A stretch of 49,000 nucleotides of DNA from Apostichopus japonicus (lineage: Eukaryota > Echinodermata > Holothuroidea > Aspidochirotida > Stichopodidae), in assembly GCF_037975245.1 (NCBI RefSeq), contig NC_092568.1:39884631-39933630 (forward strand), in the 5' to 3' direction. This document shows, in pieces, positions 22,713 through 34,200 of the stretch (position 1 is the stretch's first letter; the number at the start of each line of letters is the position of its first letter). The position numbers and the translations under genes were made by a program. A model generated the notes under the pieces. That model had not been told where the DNA came from and did no database searches. It saw only the letters and a list, made by a program, of their open reading frames with translations.

Positions 22713-25700
22713 TGTCCAGAATGAAGTAGATTGAACATGTACCTACAACACTGTGTTACTTGTCCAGAATGAAGTAGATTGAACAGGTACCTACAACACT
22801 GTGTTACTTGTCCAGAATAAAGTAGATTGAACAAGAGACCTCAACCCTGTGGAACCTGTCCAGAATGAAGTAGATTGAACATGTACCTACAACACTGTGT
22901 TACTTGTCCAGAATGAAGTTGATTGAACAGGTGACCTCAGCGCTGTGTTACTTGTCCAGAATGAAGTAGATTGAACAGGTACCTACAACACTGTGTTACT
23001 TGTCCAGAATGAAGTAGATTGAACAGGTACCTACAACACTGTGTTACTTGTCCAGAATGAAGTTGATTGAACAGGTACCTACAACACTGTGTGACTTGTC
23101 CAGAATGAAGTAGATTGAACAGGTACCTAAAACACTGTGTTACTTGTCCAGAATGAAGTAGATTGAACAGGTACCTACAACACTGTGTCACTTGTCCAGA
23201 ATGAAGTAGATTGAACAAGTGACCTCAACGCTGTGTAACCTGTCCAGAATGAAGTAGATTGAACATGTACCTACAACACTGTGTTACTTGTCCAGAATGA
23301 AGTAGATTGAACAGGTACCTAAAACACTGTGTTACTTGTCCAGAATGAAGTAGATTGAACAGGTACCTACAACACTGTGTTACTTGTCCAGAATGAAGTA
23401 GATTGAACAGGTACCTACAACACTGTGTGACTTGTCCAGAATGAAGTAGATTGAACAGGTACCTACAACACTGCGTGACTGGTTCAGAATGAAGTAGATT
23501 GAACAGGTACCTACAACACTGTGTTACTTGTCCAGAATGAAGTAGATTAACAAGTGACCTCAACGATGTGTAACCTGTCCAGAATGAAGTAGATTGAACA
23601 TGTACCTACAACACTGTGTTACTTGTCCAGAATGAAGTTGATTGAACAGGTGACCTCAACGCTGTGTTACTTGTCCAGAATGAAGTAGATTGAACAGGTA
23701 CCTACAACACTGTGTTACTTGTCCAGAATGAAGTAGATTGAACAGGTACCTACAACACTGTGTTACTTGTCAAGAATGAAGTTGATTGAACAGGTACCTA
23801 CAACACTGTGTGACTTGTCCAGAATGAAGTAGATTGAACAGGTACCTACAACACTGTGTTACTTGTTCAGAATGAAGTAGATTGAACAGGTACCTACAAC
23901 ACTGTGTTACTTGTCAAGAATGAAGTTGATTGAACAGGTACCTACAACACTGTGTGACTTGTCCAGAATGAAGTAGATTGAACAGGTACCTACAACACTG
24001 TGTGACTTGTCCAGAATGAAGTAGATTGAACAGGTACCTACAACACTGTGTGACTTGTCCAGAATGAAGTAGATTGAACAAGTGACCTCAATGCTGTGTG
24101 ACTTGTCCAGAATGAAGTAGATTGAACAGGTACCCACTGCGTGACTGGTTCAGAATGAAGTAGATTGAACAGGTACCTACAACACTGTGTTACTTGTCCA
24201 GAATGAAGTAGATTGAACAGTTATCTACAACACTGTGTTACCTGTCCAGAATGAAGTAGATTGAACAGGTACCTACAACACTGTGTTACTTGTCCAGAAT
24301 GAAGTAGATTGAACAGGTACCTACAACACTGTGTGACTTGTCCAGAATGAAGTAGATTGAACAGGTACCTACAACACTGTGTTACTTGTTCAGAATGAAG
24401 TAGATTGAACAGGTACCTACAACACTGCATGACTGGTTCAGAATGAAGTAGATTGAACAGGTACCTACAACACTGTGTTACTTGTCCAGAATGAAGTAGA
24501 TTGAACAAGTGACCTACAACACTGTGTTACTTGTCCAGAATGAAGTATATTGAACAGGTACCTACAACACTGTGTTACTGGTTCAGAATGAAGTAGATTG
24601 AACAGGTACCTACAACACTGTGTTACTTGTCCAGAATGAAGTAGATTGAACAAGTGACCTACAACACTGTGTGACTTGTCCAGAATGAAGTATATTGAAC
24701 AGGTACCTACAACACTGTGTTACTGGTTCAAAATGAAGTAGATTGAACAGGTACCTAAAACACTGTGTGACTTGTCCAGAATGAAGTTGATTGAACAGGT
24801 ACCTACAACACTGCGTGACTGGTTCAGAATGAAGTAGATTGAACAGGTACCTACAACACTGTGTTACTTGTCCAGAATGAAGTAGATTAACAAGTGACCT
24901 CAACGCTGTGTTACTTGTCCAGAATGAAGTAGATTGAACAGGTACCTACAACACTGTGTTACTTGTCCAGAATGAAGTAGATTGAACAGGTACCTACAAC
25001 ACTGTGTTACTTGTCAAGAATGAAGTTGATTGAACAGGTACCTACAACACTGTGTGACTTGTCCAGAATGAAGTAGATTGAACAGGTACCTACAACACTG
25101 TGTTACTTGTTCAGAATGAAGTAGATTGAACAGGTACCTACAACACTGTGTTACTTGTCAAGAATGAAGTTGATTGAACAGGTACCTACAACACTGTGTG
25201 ACTTGTCCAGAATGAAGTAGATTGAACAGGTACCTACAACACTGTGTGACTTGTCCAGAATGAAGTAGATTGAACAGGTACCTACAACACTGTGTGACTT
25301 GTCCAGAATGAAGTAGATTGAACAAGTGACCTCAATGCTGTGTGACTTGTCCAGAATGAAGTAGATTGAACAGGTACCCACTGCGTGACTGGTTCAGAAT
25401 GAAGTAGATTGAACAGGTACCTACAACACTGTGTTACTTGTCCAGAATGAAGTAGATTGAACAGTTATCTACAACACTGTGTTACCTGTCCAGAATGAAG
25501 TAGATTGAACAGGTACCTACAACACTGTGTTACTTGTCCAGAATGAAGTAGATTGAACAGGTACCTACAACACTGTGTGACTTGTCCAGAATGAAGTAGA
25601 TTGAACAGGTACCTACAACACTGTGTTACTTGTCCAGAATGAAGTAGATTGAACAAGTGACCTACAACACTGTGTTACTTGTCCAGAATGAAGTAGATTG

Positions 25701-26730
25701 AACAGGTACCTACAACACTGTGTGACTTGTCCAGAATGAAGTAGATTGAACAGGTACCTACAACACTGCGTGACTGGTTCAGAATGAAGTAGATTGAACA
25801 GGTACCTACAACACTGTGTTACTTGTCCAGAATGAAGTAGATTAACAAGTGACCTCAACGCTGTGTTACTTGTCCAGAATGAAGTAGATTGAACAGGTAC
25901 CTACAACACTGTGTTACTTGTCCAGAATAAAGTAGATTGAACAGGTACCTACAACACTGTGTTACTTGTCAAGAATGAAGTTGATTGAACAGGTACCTAC
26001 AACACTGTGTGACTTGTCCAGAATGAAGTAGATTGAACAGGTACCTACAACACTGTGTTACTTGTTCAGAATGAAGTAGATTGAACAGGTACCTACAACA
26101 CTGTGTTACTTGTCAAGAATGAAGTTGATTGAACAGGTACCTACAACACTGTGTGACTTGTCCAGAATGAAGTAGATTGAACAGGTACCTACAACACTGT
26201 GTGACTTGTCCAGAATGAAGTAGATTGAACAGGTACCTACAACACTGTGTGACTTGTCCAGAATGAAGTAGATTGAACAAGTGACCTCAATGCTGTGTGA
26301 CTTGTCCAGAATGAAGTAGATTGAACAGGTACCCACTGCGTGACTGGTTCAGAATGAAGTAGATTGAACAGGTACCTACAACACTGTGTTACTTGTCCAG
26401 AATGAAGTAGATTGAACAGTTATCTACAACACTGTGTTACCTGTCCAGAATGAAGTAGATTGAACAGGTACCTACAACACTGTGTTACTTGTCCAGAATG
26501 AAGTAGATTGAACAGGTACCTACAACACTGTGTGACTTGTCCAGAATGAAGTAGATTGAACAGGTACCTACAACACTGTGTTACTTGTTCAGAATGAAGT
26601 AGATTGAACAGGTACCTACAACACTGCATGACTGGTTCAGAATAAAGTAGATTGAACAGGTACCTACAACACTGTGTTACTTGTCCAGAATGAAGTAGAT
26701 TGAACAAGTGACCTACAACACTGTGTTACT
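22713..26730. repeat. Higher-order repeat copy 1 (4,018 bp)
   Basis: The pattern of unit variants here is reproduced 4,018 bp further on at every landmark compared (for example 22937 to 26955, 24221 to 28239, 26420 to 30438). Sub-blocks inside it also recur at offsets of 1,244 and 955 bp (23907, 25151, 26106). Confidence 0.9.
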
Positions 26731-29700
26731 TGTCCAGAATGAAGTAGATTGAACATGTACCTACAACACTGTGTTACTTGTCCAGAATGAAGTAGATTGA
26801 ACAGGTACCTACAACACTGTGTTACTTGTCCAGAATAAAGTAGATTGAACAAGAGACCTCAACCCTGTGGAACCTGTCCAGAATGAAGTAGATTGAACAT
26901 GTACCTACAACACTGTGTTACTTGTCCAGAATGAAGTTGATTGAACAGGTGACCTCAGCGCTGTGTTACTTGTCCAGAATGAAGTAGATTGAACAGGTAC
27001 CTACAACACTGTGTTACTTGTCCAGAATGAAGTAGATTGAACAGGTACCTACAACACTGTGTTACTTGTCCAGAATGAAGTTGATTGAACAGGTACCTAC
27101 AACACTGTGTGACTTGTCCAGAATGAAGTAGATTGAACAGGTACCTAAAACACTGTGTTACTTGTCCAGAATGAAGTAGATTGAACAGGTACCTACAACA
27201 CTGTGTCACTTGTCCAGAATGAAGTAGATTGAACAAGTGACCTCAACGCTGTGTAACCTGTCCAGAATGAAGTAGATTGAACATGTACCTACAACACTGT
27301 GTTACTTGTCCAGAATGAAGTAGATTGAACAGGTACCTAAAACACTGTGTTACTTGTCCAGAATGAAGTAGATTGAACAGGTACCTACAACACTGTGTTA
27401 CTTGTCCAGAATGAAGTAGATTGAACAGGTACCTACAACACTGTGTGACTTGTCCAGAATGAAGTAGATTGAACAGGTACCTACAACACTGCGTGACTGG
27501 TTCAGAATGAAGTAGATTGAACAGGTACCTACAACACTGTGTTACTTGTCCAGAATGAAGTAGATTAACAAGTGACCTCAACGATGTGTAACCTGTCCAG
27601 AATGAAGTAGATTGAACATGTACCTACAACACTGTGTTACTTGTCCAGAATGAAGTTGATTGAACAGGTGACCTCAACGCTGTGTTACTTGTCCAGAATG
27701 AAGTAGATTGAACAGGTACCTACAACACTGTGTTACTTGTCCAGAATGAAGTAGATTGAACAGGTACCTACAACACTGTGTTACTTGTCAAGAATGAAGT
27801 TGATTGAACAGGTACCTACAACACTGTGTGACTTGTCCAGAATGAAGTAGATTGAACAGGTACCTACAACACTGTGTTACTTGTTCAGAATGAAGTAGAT
27901 TGAACAGGTACCTACAACACTGTGTTACTTGTCAAGAATGAAGTTGATTGAACAGGTACCTACAACACTGTGTGACTTGTCCAGAATGAAGTTGATTGAA
28001 CAGGTACCTACAACACTGTGTGACTTGTCCAGAATGAAGTAGATTGAACAGGTACCTACAACACTGTGTGACTTGTCCAGAATGAAGTAGATTGAACAAG
28101 TGACCTCAATGCTGTGTGACTTGTCCAGAATGAAGTAGATTGAACAGGTACCCACTGCGTGACTGGTTCAGAATGAAGTAGATTGAACAGGTACCTACAA
28201 CACTGTGTTACTTGTCCAGAATGAAGTAGATTGAACAGTTATCTACAACACTGTGTTACCTGTCCAGAATGAAGTAGATTGAACAGGTACCTACAACACT
28301 GTGTTACTTGTCCAGAATGAAGTAGATTGAACAGGTACCTACAACACTGTGTGACTTGTCCAGAATGAAGTAGATTGAACAGGTACCTACAACACTGTGT
28401 TACTTGTTCAGAATGAAGTAGATTGAACAGGTACCTACAACACTGCATGACTGGTTCAGAATGAAGTAGATTGAACAGGTACCTACAACACTGTGTTACT
28501 TGTCCAGAATGAAGTAGATTGAACAAGTGACCTACAACACTGTGTTACTTGTCCAGAATGAAGTATATTGAACAGGTACCTACAACACTGTGTTACTGGT
28601 TCAGAATGAAGTAGATTGAACAGGTACCTACAACACTGTGTTACTTGTCCAGAATGAAGTAGATTGAACAAGTGACCTACAACACTGTGTGACTTGTCCA
28701 GAATGAAGTATATTGAACAGGTACCTACAACACTGTGTTACTGGTTCAAAATGAAGTAGATTGAACAGGTACCTAAAACACTGTGTGACTTGTCCAGAAT
28801 GAAGTTGATTGAACAGGTACCTACAACACTGCGTGACTGGTTCAGAATGAAGTAGATTGAACAGGTACCTACAACACTGTGTTACTTGTCCAGAATGAAG
28901 TAGATTAACAAGTGACCTCAACGCTGTGTTACTTGTCCAGAATGAAGTAGATTGAACAGGTACCTACAACACTGTGTTACTTGTCCAGAATGAAGTAGAT
29001 TGAACAGGTACCTACAACACTGTGTTACTTGTCAAGAATGAAGTTGATTGAACAGGTACCTACAACACTGTGTGACTTGTCCAGAATGAAGTAGATTGAA
29101 CAGGTACCTACAACACTGTGTTACTTGTTCAGAATGAAGTAGATTGAACAGGTACCTACAACACTGTGTTACTTGTCAAGAATGAAGTTGATTGAACAGG
29201 TACCTACAACACTGTGTGACTTGTCCAGAATGAAGTAGATTGAACAGGTACCTACAACACTGTGTGACTTGTCCAGAATGAAGTAGATTGAACAGGTACC
29301 TACAACACTGTGTGACTTGTCCAGAATGAAGTAGATTGAACAAGTGACCTCAATGCTGTGTGACTTGTCCAGAATGAAGTAGATTGAACAGGTACCCACT
29401 GCGTGACTGGTTCAGAATGAAGTAGATTGAACAGGTACCTACAACACTGTGTTACTTGTCCAGAATGAAGTAGATTGAACAGTTATCTACAACACTGTGT
29501 TACCTGTCCAGAATGAAGTAGATTGAACAGGTACCTACAACACTGTGTTACTTGTCCAGAATGAAGTAGATTGAACAGGTACCTACAACACTGTGTGACT
29601 TGTCCAGAATGAAGTAGATTGAACAGGTACCTACAACACTGTGTTACTTGTCCAGAATGAAGTAGATTGAACAAGTGACCTACAACACTGTGTTACTTGT

Positions 29701-30748
29701 CCAGAATGAAGTAGATTGAACAGGTACCTACAACACTGTGTGACTTGTCCAGAATGAAGTAGATTGAACAGGTACCTACAACACTGCGTGACTGGTTCAG
29801 AATGAAGTAGATTGAACAGGTACCTACAACACTGTGTTACTTGTCCAGAATGAAGTAGATTAACAAGTGACCTCAACGCTGTGTTACTTGTCCAGAATGA
29901 AGTAGATTGAACAGGTACCTACAACACTGTGTTACTTGTCCAGAATAAAGTAGATTGAACAGGTACCTACAACACTGTGTTACTTGTCAAGAATGAAGTT
30001 GATTGAACAGGTACCTACAACACTGTGTGACTTGTCCAGAAAGAAGTAGATTGAACAGGTACCTACAACACTGTGTTACTTGTTCAGAATGAAGTAGATT
30101 GAACAGGTACCTACAACACTGTGTTACTTGTCAAGAATGAAGTTGATTGAACAGGTACCTACAACACTGTGTGACTTGTCCAGAATGAAGTAGATTGAAC
30201 AGGTACCTACAACACTGTGTGACTTGTCCAGAATGAAGTAGATTGAACAGGTACCTACAACACTGTGTGACTTGTCCAGAATGAAGTAGATTGAACAAGT
30301 GACCTCAATGCTGTGTGACTTGTCCAGAATGAAGTAGATTGAACAGGTACCCACTGCGTGACTGGTTCAGAATGAAGTAGATTGAACAGGTACCTACAAC
30401 ACTGTGTTACTTGTCCAGAATGAAGTAGATTGAACAGTTATCTACAACACTGTGTTACCTGTCCAGAATGAAGTAGATTGAACAGGTACCTACAACACTG
30501 TGTTACTTGTCCAGAATGAAGTAGATTGAACAGGTACCTACAACACTGTGTGACTTGTCCAGAATGAAGTAGATTGAACAGGTACCTACAACACTGTGTT
30601 ACTTGTTCAGAATGAAGTAGATTGAACAGGTACCTACAACACTGCATGACTGGTTCAGAATGAAGTAGATTGAACAGGTACCTACAACACTGTGTTACTT
30701 GTCCAGAATGAAGTAGATTGAACAAGTGACCTACAACACTGTGTTACT
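26731..30748. repeat. Higher-order repeat copy 2 (4,018 bp)
   Basis: Nearly identical to copy 1. The few differences seen include a Tyr/Asn-type change near 27990 (agttgattg for agtagattg), agaaagaag near 30040 and aatgaag for aataaag near 30660. Identity breaks just after 30760. Confidence 0.9.
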
Positions 30749-31044
30749 TGTCCAGAATGAAGTATATTGAACAGGTACCTACAACACTGTGTTACTGGTT
30801 CAGAATGAAGTAGATTGAACAGGTACCTACAACACTGTGTTACTTGTCCAGAATGAAGTAGATTGAACAAGTGACCTACAACACTGTGTTACTTGTCCAG
30901 AATGAAGTATATTGAACAGGTACCTACAACACTGTGTTACTGGTTCAAAATGAAGTAGATTGAACAGGTACCTACAACACTGTGTTACTTGTCCAGAATG
31001 AAATAGATTGAACAGTTACCTACAACACTGTGTTACTTGTCCAG

Positions 31045-31137
31045 CATGATAGAGCGGCTGTCAATGATCACAGGCAGAGCTAAGCAATGACAATGCTGGA
31101 TTCCATAACTGATTGTTGAAGCAGAGTTAGTCTCTCT
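31045..31137 (-). other. Start of NAA40 3' UTR
   Basis: Ninety-three bases of unique sequence between the stop codon and the 48-bp array. No AATAAA or ATTAAA is seen on the gene strand in it. Confidence 0.6.
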
Positions 31138-31258
31138 TCATTCACTCTTGGTTGCTATGGTCTTCTTCTTCTTGATTGGTTTGCTAAGAATCTCATAATC
31201 ATAATCCTCAGGATTCATGGGGTCATAAACACTGGGAGATGTCTCATCTATTTCATAT
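31138..31258 (-). CDS. NAA40: NAA40 terminal exon
   Basis: Encodes [20 protein letters not shown], then [19 protein letters not shown], with stop TGA at 31138-31140. FEID-SPS and YEILS are family landmarks. The lysine-rich tail replaces the His/Cys/Gly-rich tail of vertebrates. The acceptor is catccag. Confidence 0.93.
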
Positions 31259-34200
31259 CTGGATGTAAGAAAAATGAAAGAACTTCATTAACAACTTCCA
31301 GAAAAAGATGAACAGTCTTCAAAACTTCTGTGTCACATACAAGTATATCAGTAACCACATGTAGGATAGGTGCAGCACTGGCAAATACAAACACAAAATG
31401 CAACTAAAAAAGAAAACACTACACAACACACACAATCAAATATACTTTCTAAGATACATGGATGTACACTTATGAATGATAAATAAGGTCCACCACAAGC
31501 AAATACATTTGGTAGTATATGAAACAATTACTAAATACCTACATTCAGGACTGGATACATACAGAGAAGGTTTTTCTATAAACAAGATTGCCTATGCATA
31601 AAACCTCTCCTAGATTACAGGTAGGACTGAAGTACATATAAGTTGAGACTCATTAATCTACAACACACTACAAATTATTCAATAAATATTCGATAAATCT
31701 CACAAAATCTTTACCAGTGAGATATCATCCCATTATTTTGGTTTTAATATTGGAGTTTGTTTATTTAATAAATTTGGGATAGAATCTGATATCGATAACT
31801 TGAACTTTTTAACTTTATAGAGATTTATAAAAAGCCTCTGTAAACTTACTTTAACTGATTGACAAAAAATGAATTGGCCTCTTTATTATGCTTGAAAACT
31901 GTCAACATCACCTTCTTCATTTGTGTTCTGAAAGGAAAAAGAAGAACATTAAGAACACTGTGTTAGGCCAGGTTATTTATTCATTAGCCTATACCCAAAC
32001 ACTGTTATCTCAATAATGTACTAAATCATTGATAATAAATTTTCTACAAAGCTTAAAACTTTCAGATTAGAAACCTAACATTGGTACAATAGATACTTCC
32101 ATGCTTTCCTAACTAATTAGGTCACCCATAAGCTCCTTCCTCAAAAAAGGCCTTTTTGAAATAAATTCTTACTACTTTTGAAAAAAGTAATGTTCATTAC
32201 TTAAATGAAACATTGCTGGAATGCCTTGCCAGCATATTTGTAATGATATGGGTGAAAATGTAATAGGGGGGGGGGGGGGGATGGAGAATTGGATGGTGGG
32301 AGAGAGCTATGTTGACGTTAGATTTCTAAGTCAACTGCTAGTCCCCATTTGCAACTCAAAATATAGTAATATAATAAAGGTCCTTTACAAAATATTGGCT
32401 ATTCCTCCTTACAGAGAAACTCCTCTTGAAAAGGAAAAACTTCTAGTTGATCTTCAAATCTTTCTGCAATAACAATTTGTCACAAGTGAATTTTAACTTC
32501 TTCCACATTAATGGATGGGAGAGAGCTATGTTGACGTTAGATTTCTAAGTCAACTGCTAGTCCCCATTTGCAACTCAAAATATAGTAATATAATAAAGGT
32601 CCTTTCCAAAATATTGGCTATTCCTCCTTACAGAGAAACTCCTCTTGAAAAGGAAAAACTTCTAGTTGATCTTCAAATCTTTCTGCAATAACAATTTGTC
32701 ACAAGTGAATTTTAACTTCTTCCACATTAATGGGATGGATACCCCTTCCAGCGGTTACTTGCCTTCAAATACGTTACACATGCAGCACAAGAGTAGTTTC
32801 CAAGCTAACCCTGGCTGCAGTTCATGCTGCATGTACCTAAGTCAACCTTTGACCTCCACCTCCACCAAGAACAGCATGGAGGTTCTACTACATATGTGGA
32901 AATCAAATCATCATAAGTTTTACATCTTCACTGAGACCTGACCTTTAGACATTTTGTATGGTTTGCCTTCTGCAAACCTTAATTGTGCTTTCCTATACCA
33001 AATTGTAGAATAGTTTCATTTATCATTTGGGAAACCTATCATTCATATATAAAATCTTTTTGGAAGGTAAAGTTCTCAAGGTAAAGTACTTTCGATAATT
33101 CAAAATTTGGACCTGTACTGACCCCAAATGACCTTAGCCTCCACCCAAAATAATTTGGTACTTGTGTTCACTATATAAGAAAGACACATGCCAAAAATGA
33201 GCATGAGACGTAACCTATCTTCGGATATCGTGTTTACAAGGTTTGTGTTTATAGAGCTTTATAGTGTAAAATGACGTGTGACCTCAAAAACAATAAGGTT
33301 CTTGTACTCATTGTTGGAAAGCCATGTGCAAAATATGAGAGCAAATTTAGTTTCTAACTGGAGATATTGTGTTTCCAAGGATTTCAAAGTTTTGACCCCT
33401 GGTGACCTTATGTGAACTTTGACCTACACCAAATTGTGTCTAAACTTTGCACTACATAATGCTACCCTAACATGCATGTATAACCTTTGATGTACAGGTT
33501 CAGAAGATACAGCATTTTTGAAGATTTCACATTTTGCCCTCTGTAGACCACAAATGACCTTTGACTCCACCAATGGACTAATTATGAGGAAGTCACATGC
33601 CAAATATAAGAATTACAGAGGTTACCTATCTGGAGATATAGTGTGTACAAATTGGGGCATCACATACACACATACACACACGCACACACACCCAAACTTG
33701 ATTGTATAGGTTACTTGCCTACCTTTGACAAGTAACCAAAACTACCAGACAATGACACTATTATTTTCTACGTAAAATATCGCAAACAACTGAAACAGAA
33801 GGCGGCAGTATAGTGTTCTACTTCCATGAGCAGGGTTATAGCCACGCCGGCCGGCGGCGGCCGTTCACACCTGCCGGCCGGCATTGGAAGTGAATAAACA
33901 GTCCACTGGCCGGCACAAAAAATCAGTAAAATGCTTGTGAAATACAACAAAAGTAACAAATTTATCATTCCCTTGCCGTAAAACATGATAATAACGTCAC
34001 CTTTTTCTGTTATTTACCAATTGTAAATCTGAAAAGTAGCAAAAATCACCCTTAAGCGGGCCCCTGGACCCCCGGCCGTGAGATGCGAGAGCTTCGCTCG
34101 GTACGCTCGTTACGCTTCGCAAATTTATTTAACCAGCACTCACAATCTCCTAGCTATAACCCTGTCCATGAGTAAAGAATATATCTTACTGGTATGCTAT

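Larger units (their letters stand above)
22672..31044. repeat. 8.4-kb tandem array of a 48-bp unit
   Basis: About 170 head-to-tail copies of a unit containing aatgaagtagattgaacagg, tacctacaacactgtgttac and ttgtccag. Variants include agttgattg, aagtgacctcaacgctg, tggttcag, cagttatctac and a shortened unit (ggtacccactgcg). Because 48 is divisible by three, long open frames with a 16-residue period occur on the minus strand; these are by-products. It begins after a G-run and ends 93 bp before the NAA40 stop codon. Confidence 0.97.

Noticed and set aside
22937-30870. Many minus-strand ORFs with a 16-residue repeat (FNLLHSGQVTQ...)
   Set aside because: They follow from a 48-bp unit divisible by three. 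The same array is broken by units of other lengths, no flanking coding signals exist, and the unit varies at positions with no codon preference.
22672-31044. CRISPR array
   Set aside because: There are no unique spacers between repeats; units are contiguous and the DNA is from an animal nucleus.
31045-31131. Possible extra exon ending LDK before GTAAC, which would make the 48-bp array a fourth junction-derived array
   Set aside because: The open frame lies after the NAA40 stop codon, matches no known family, and the repeat unit shares only about 10 bases with the supposed exon end. The similarity is just the array boundary.
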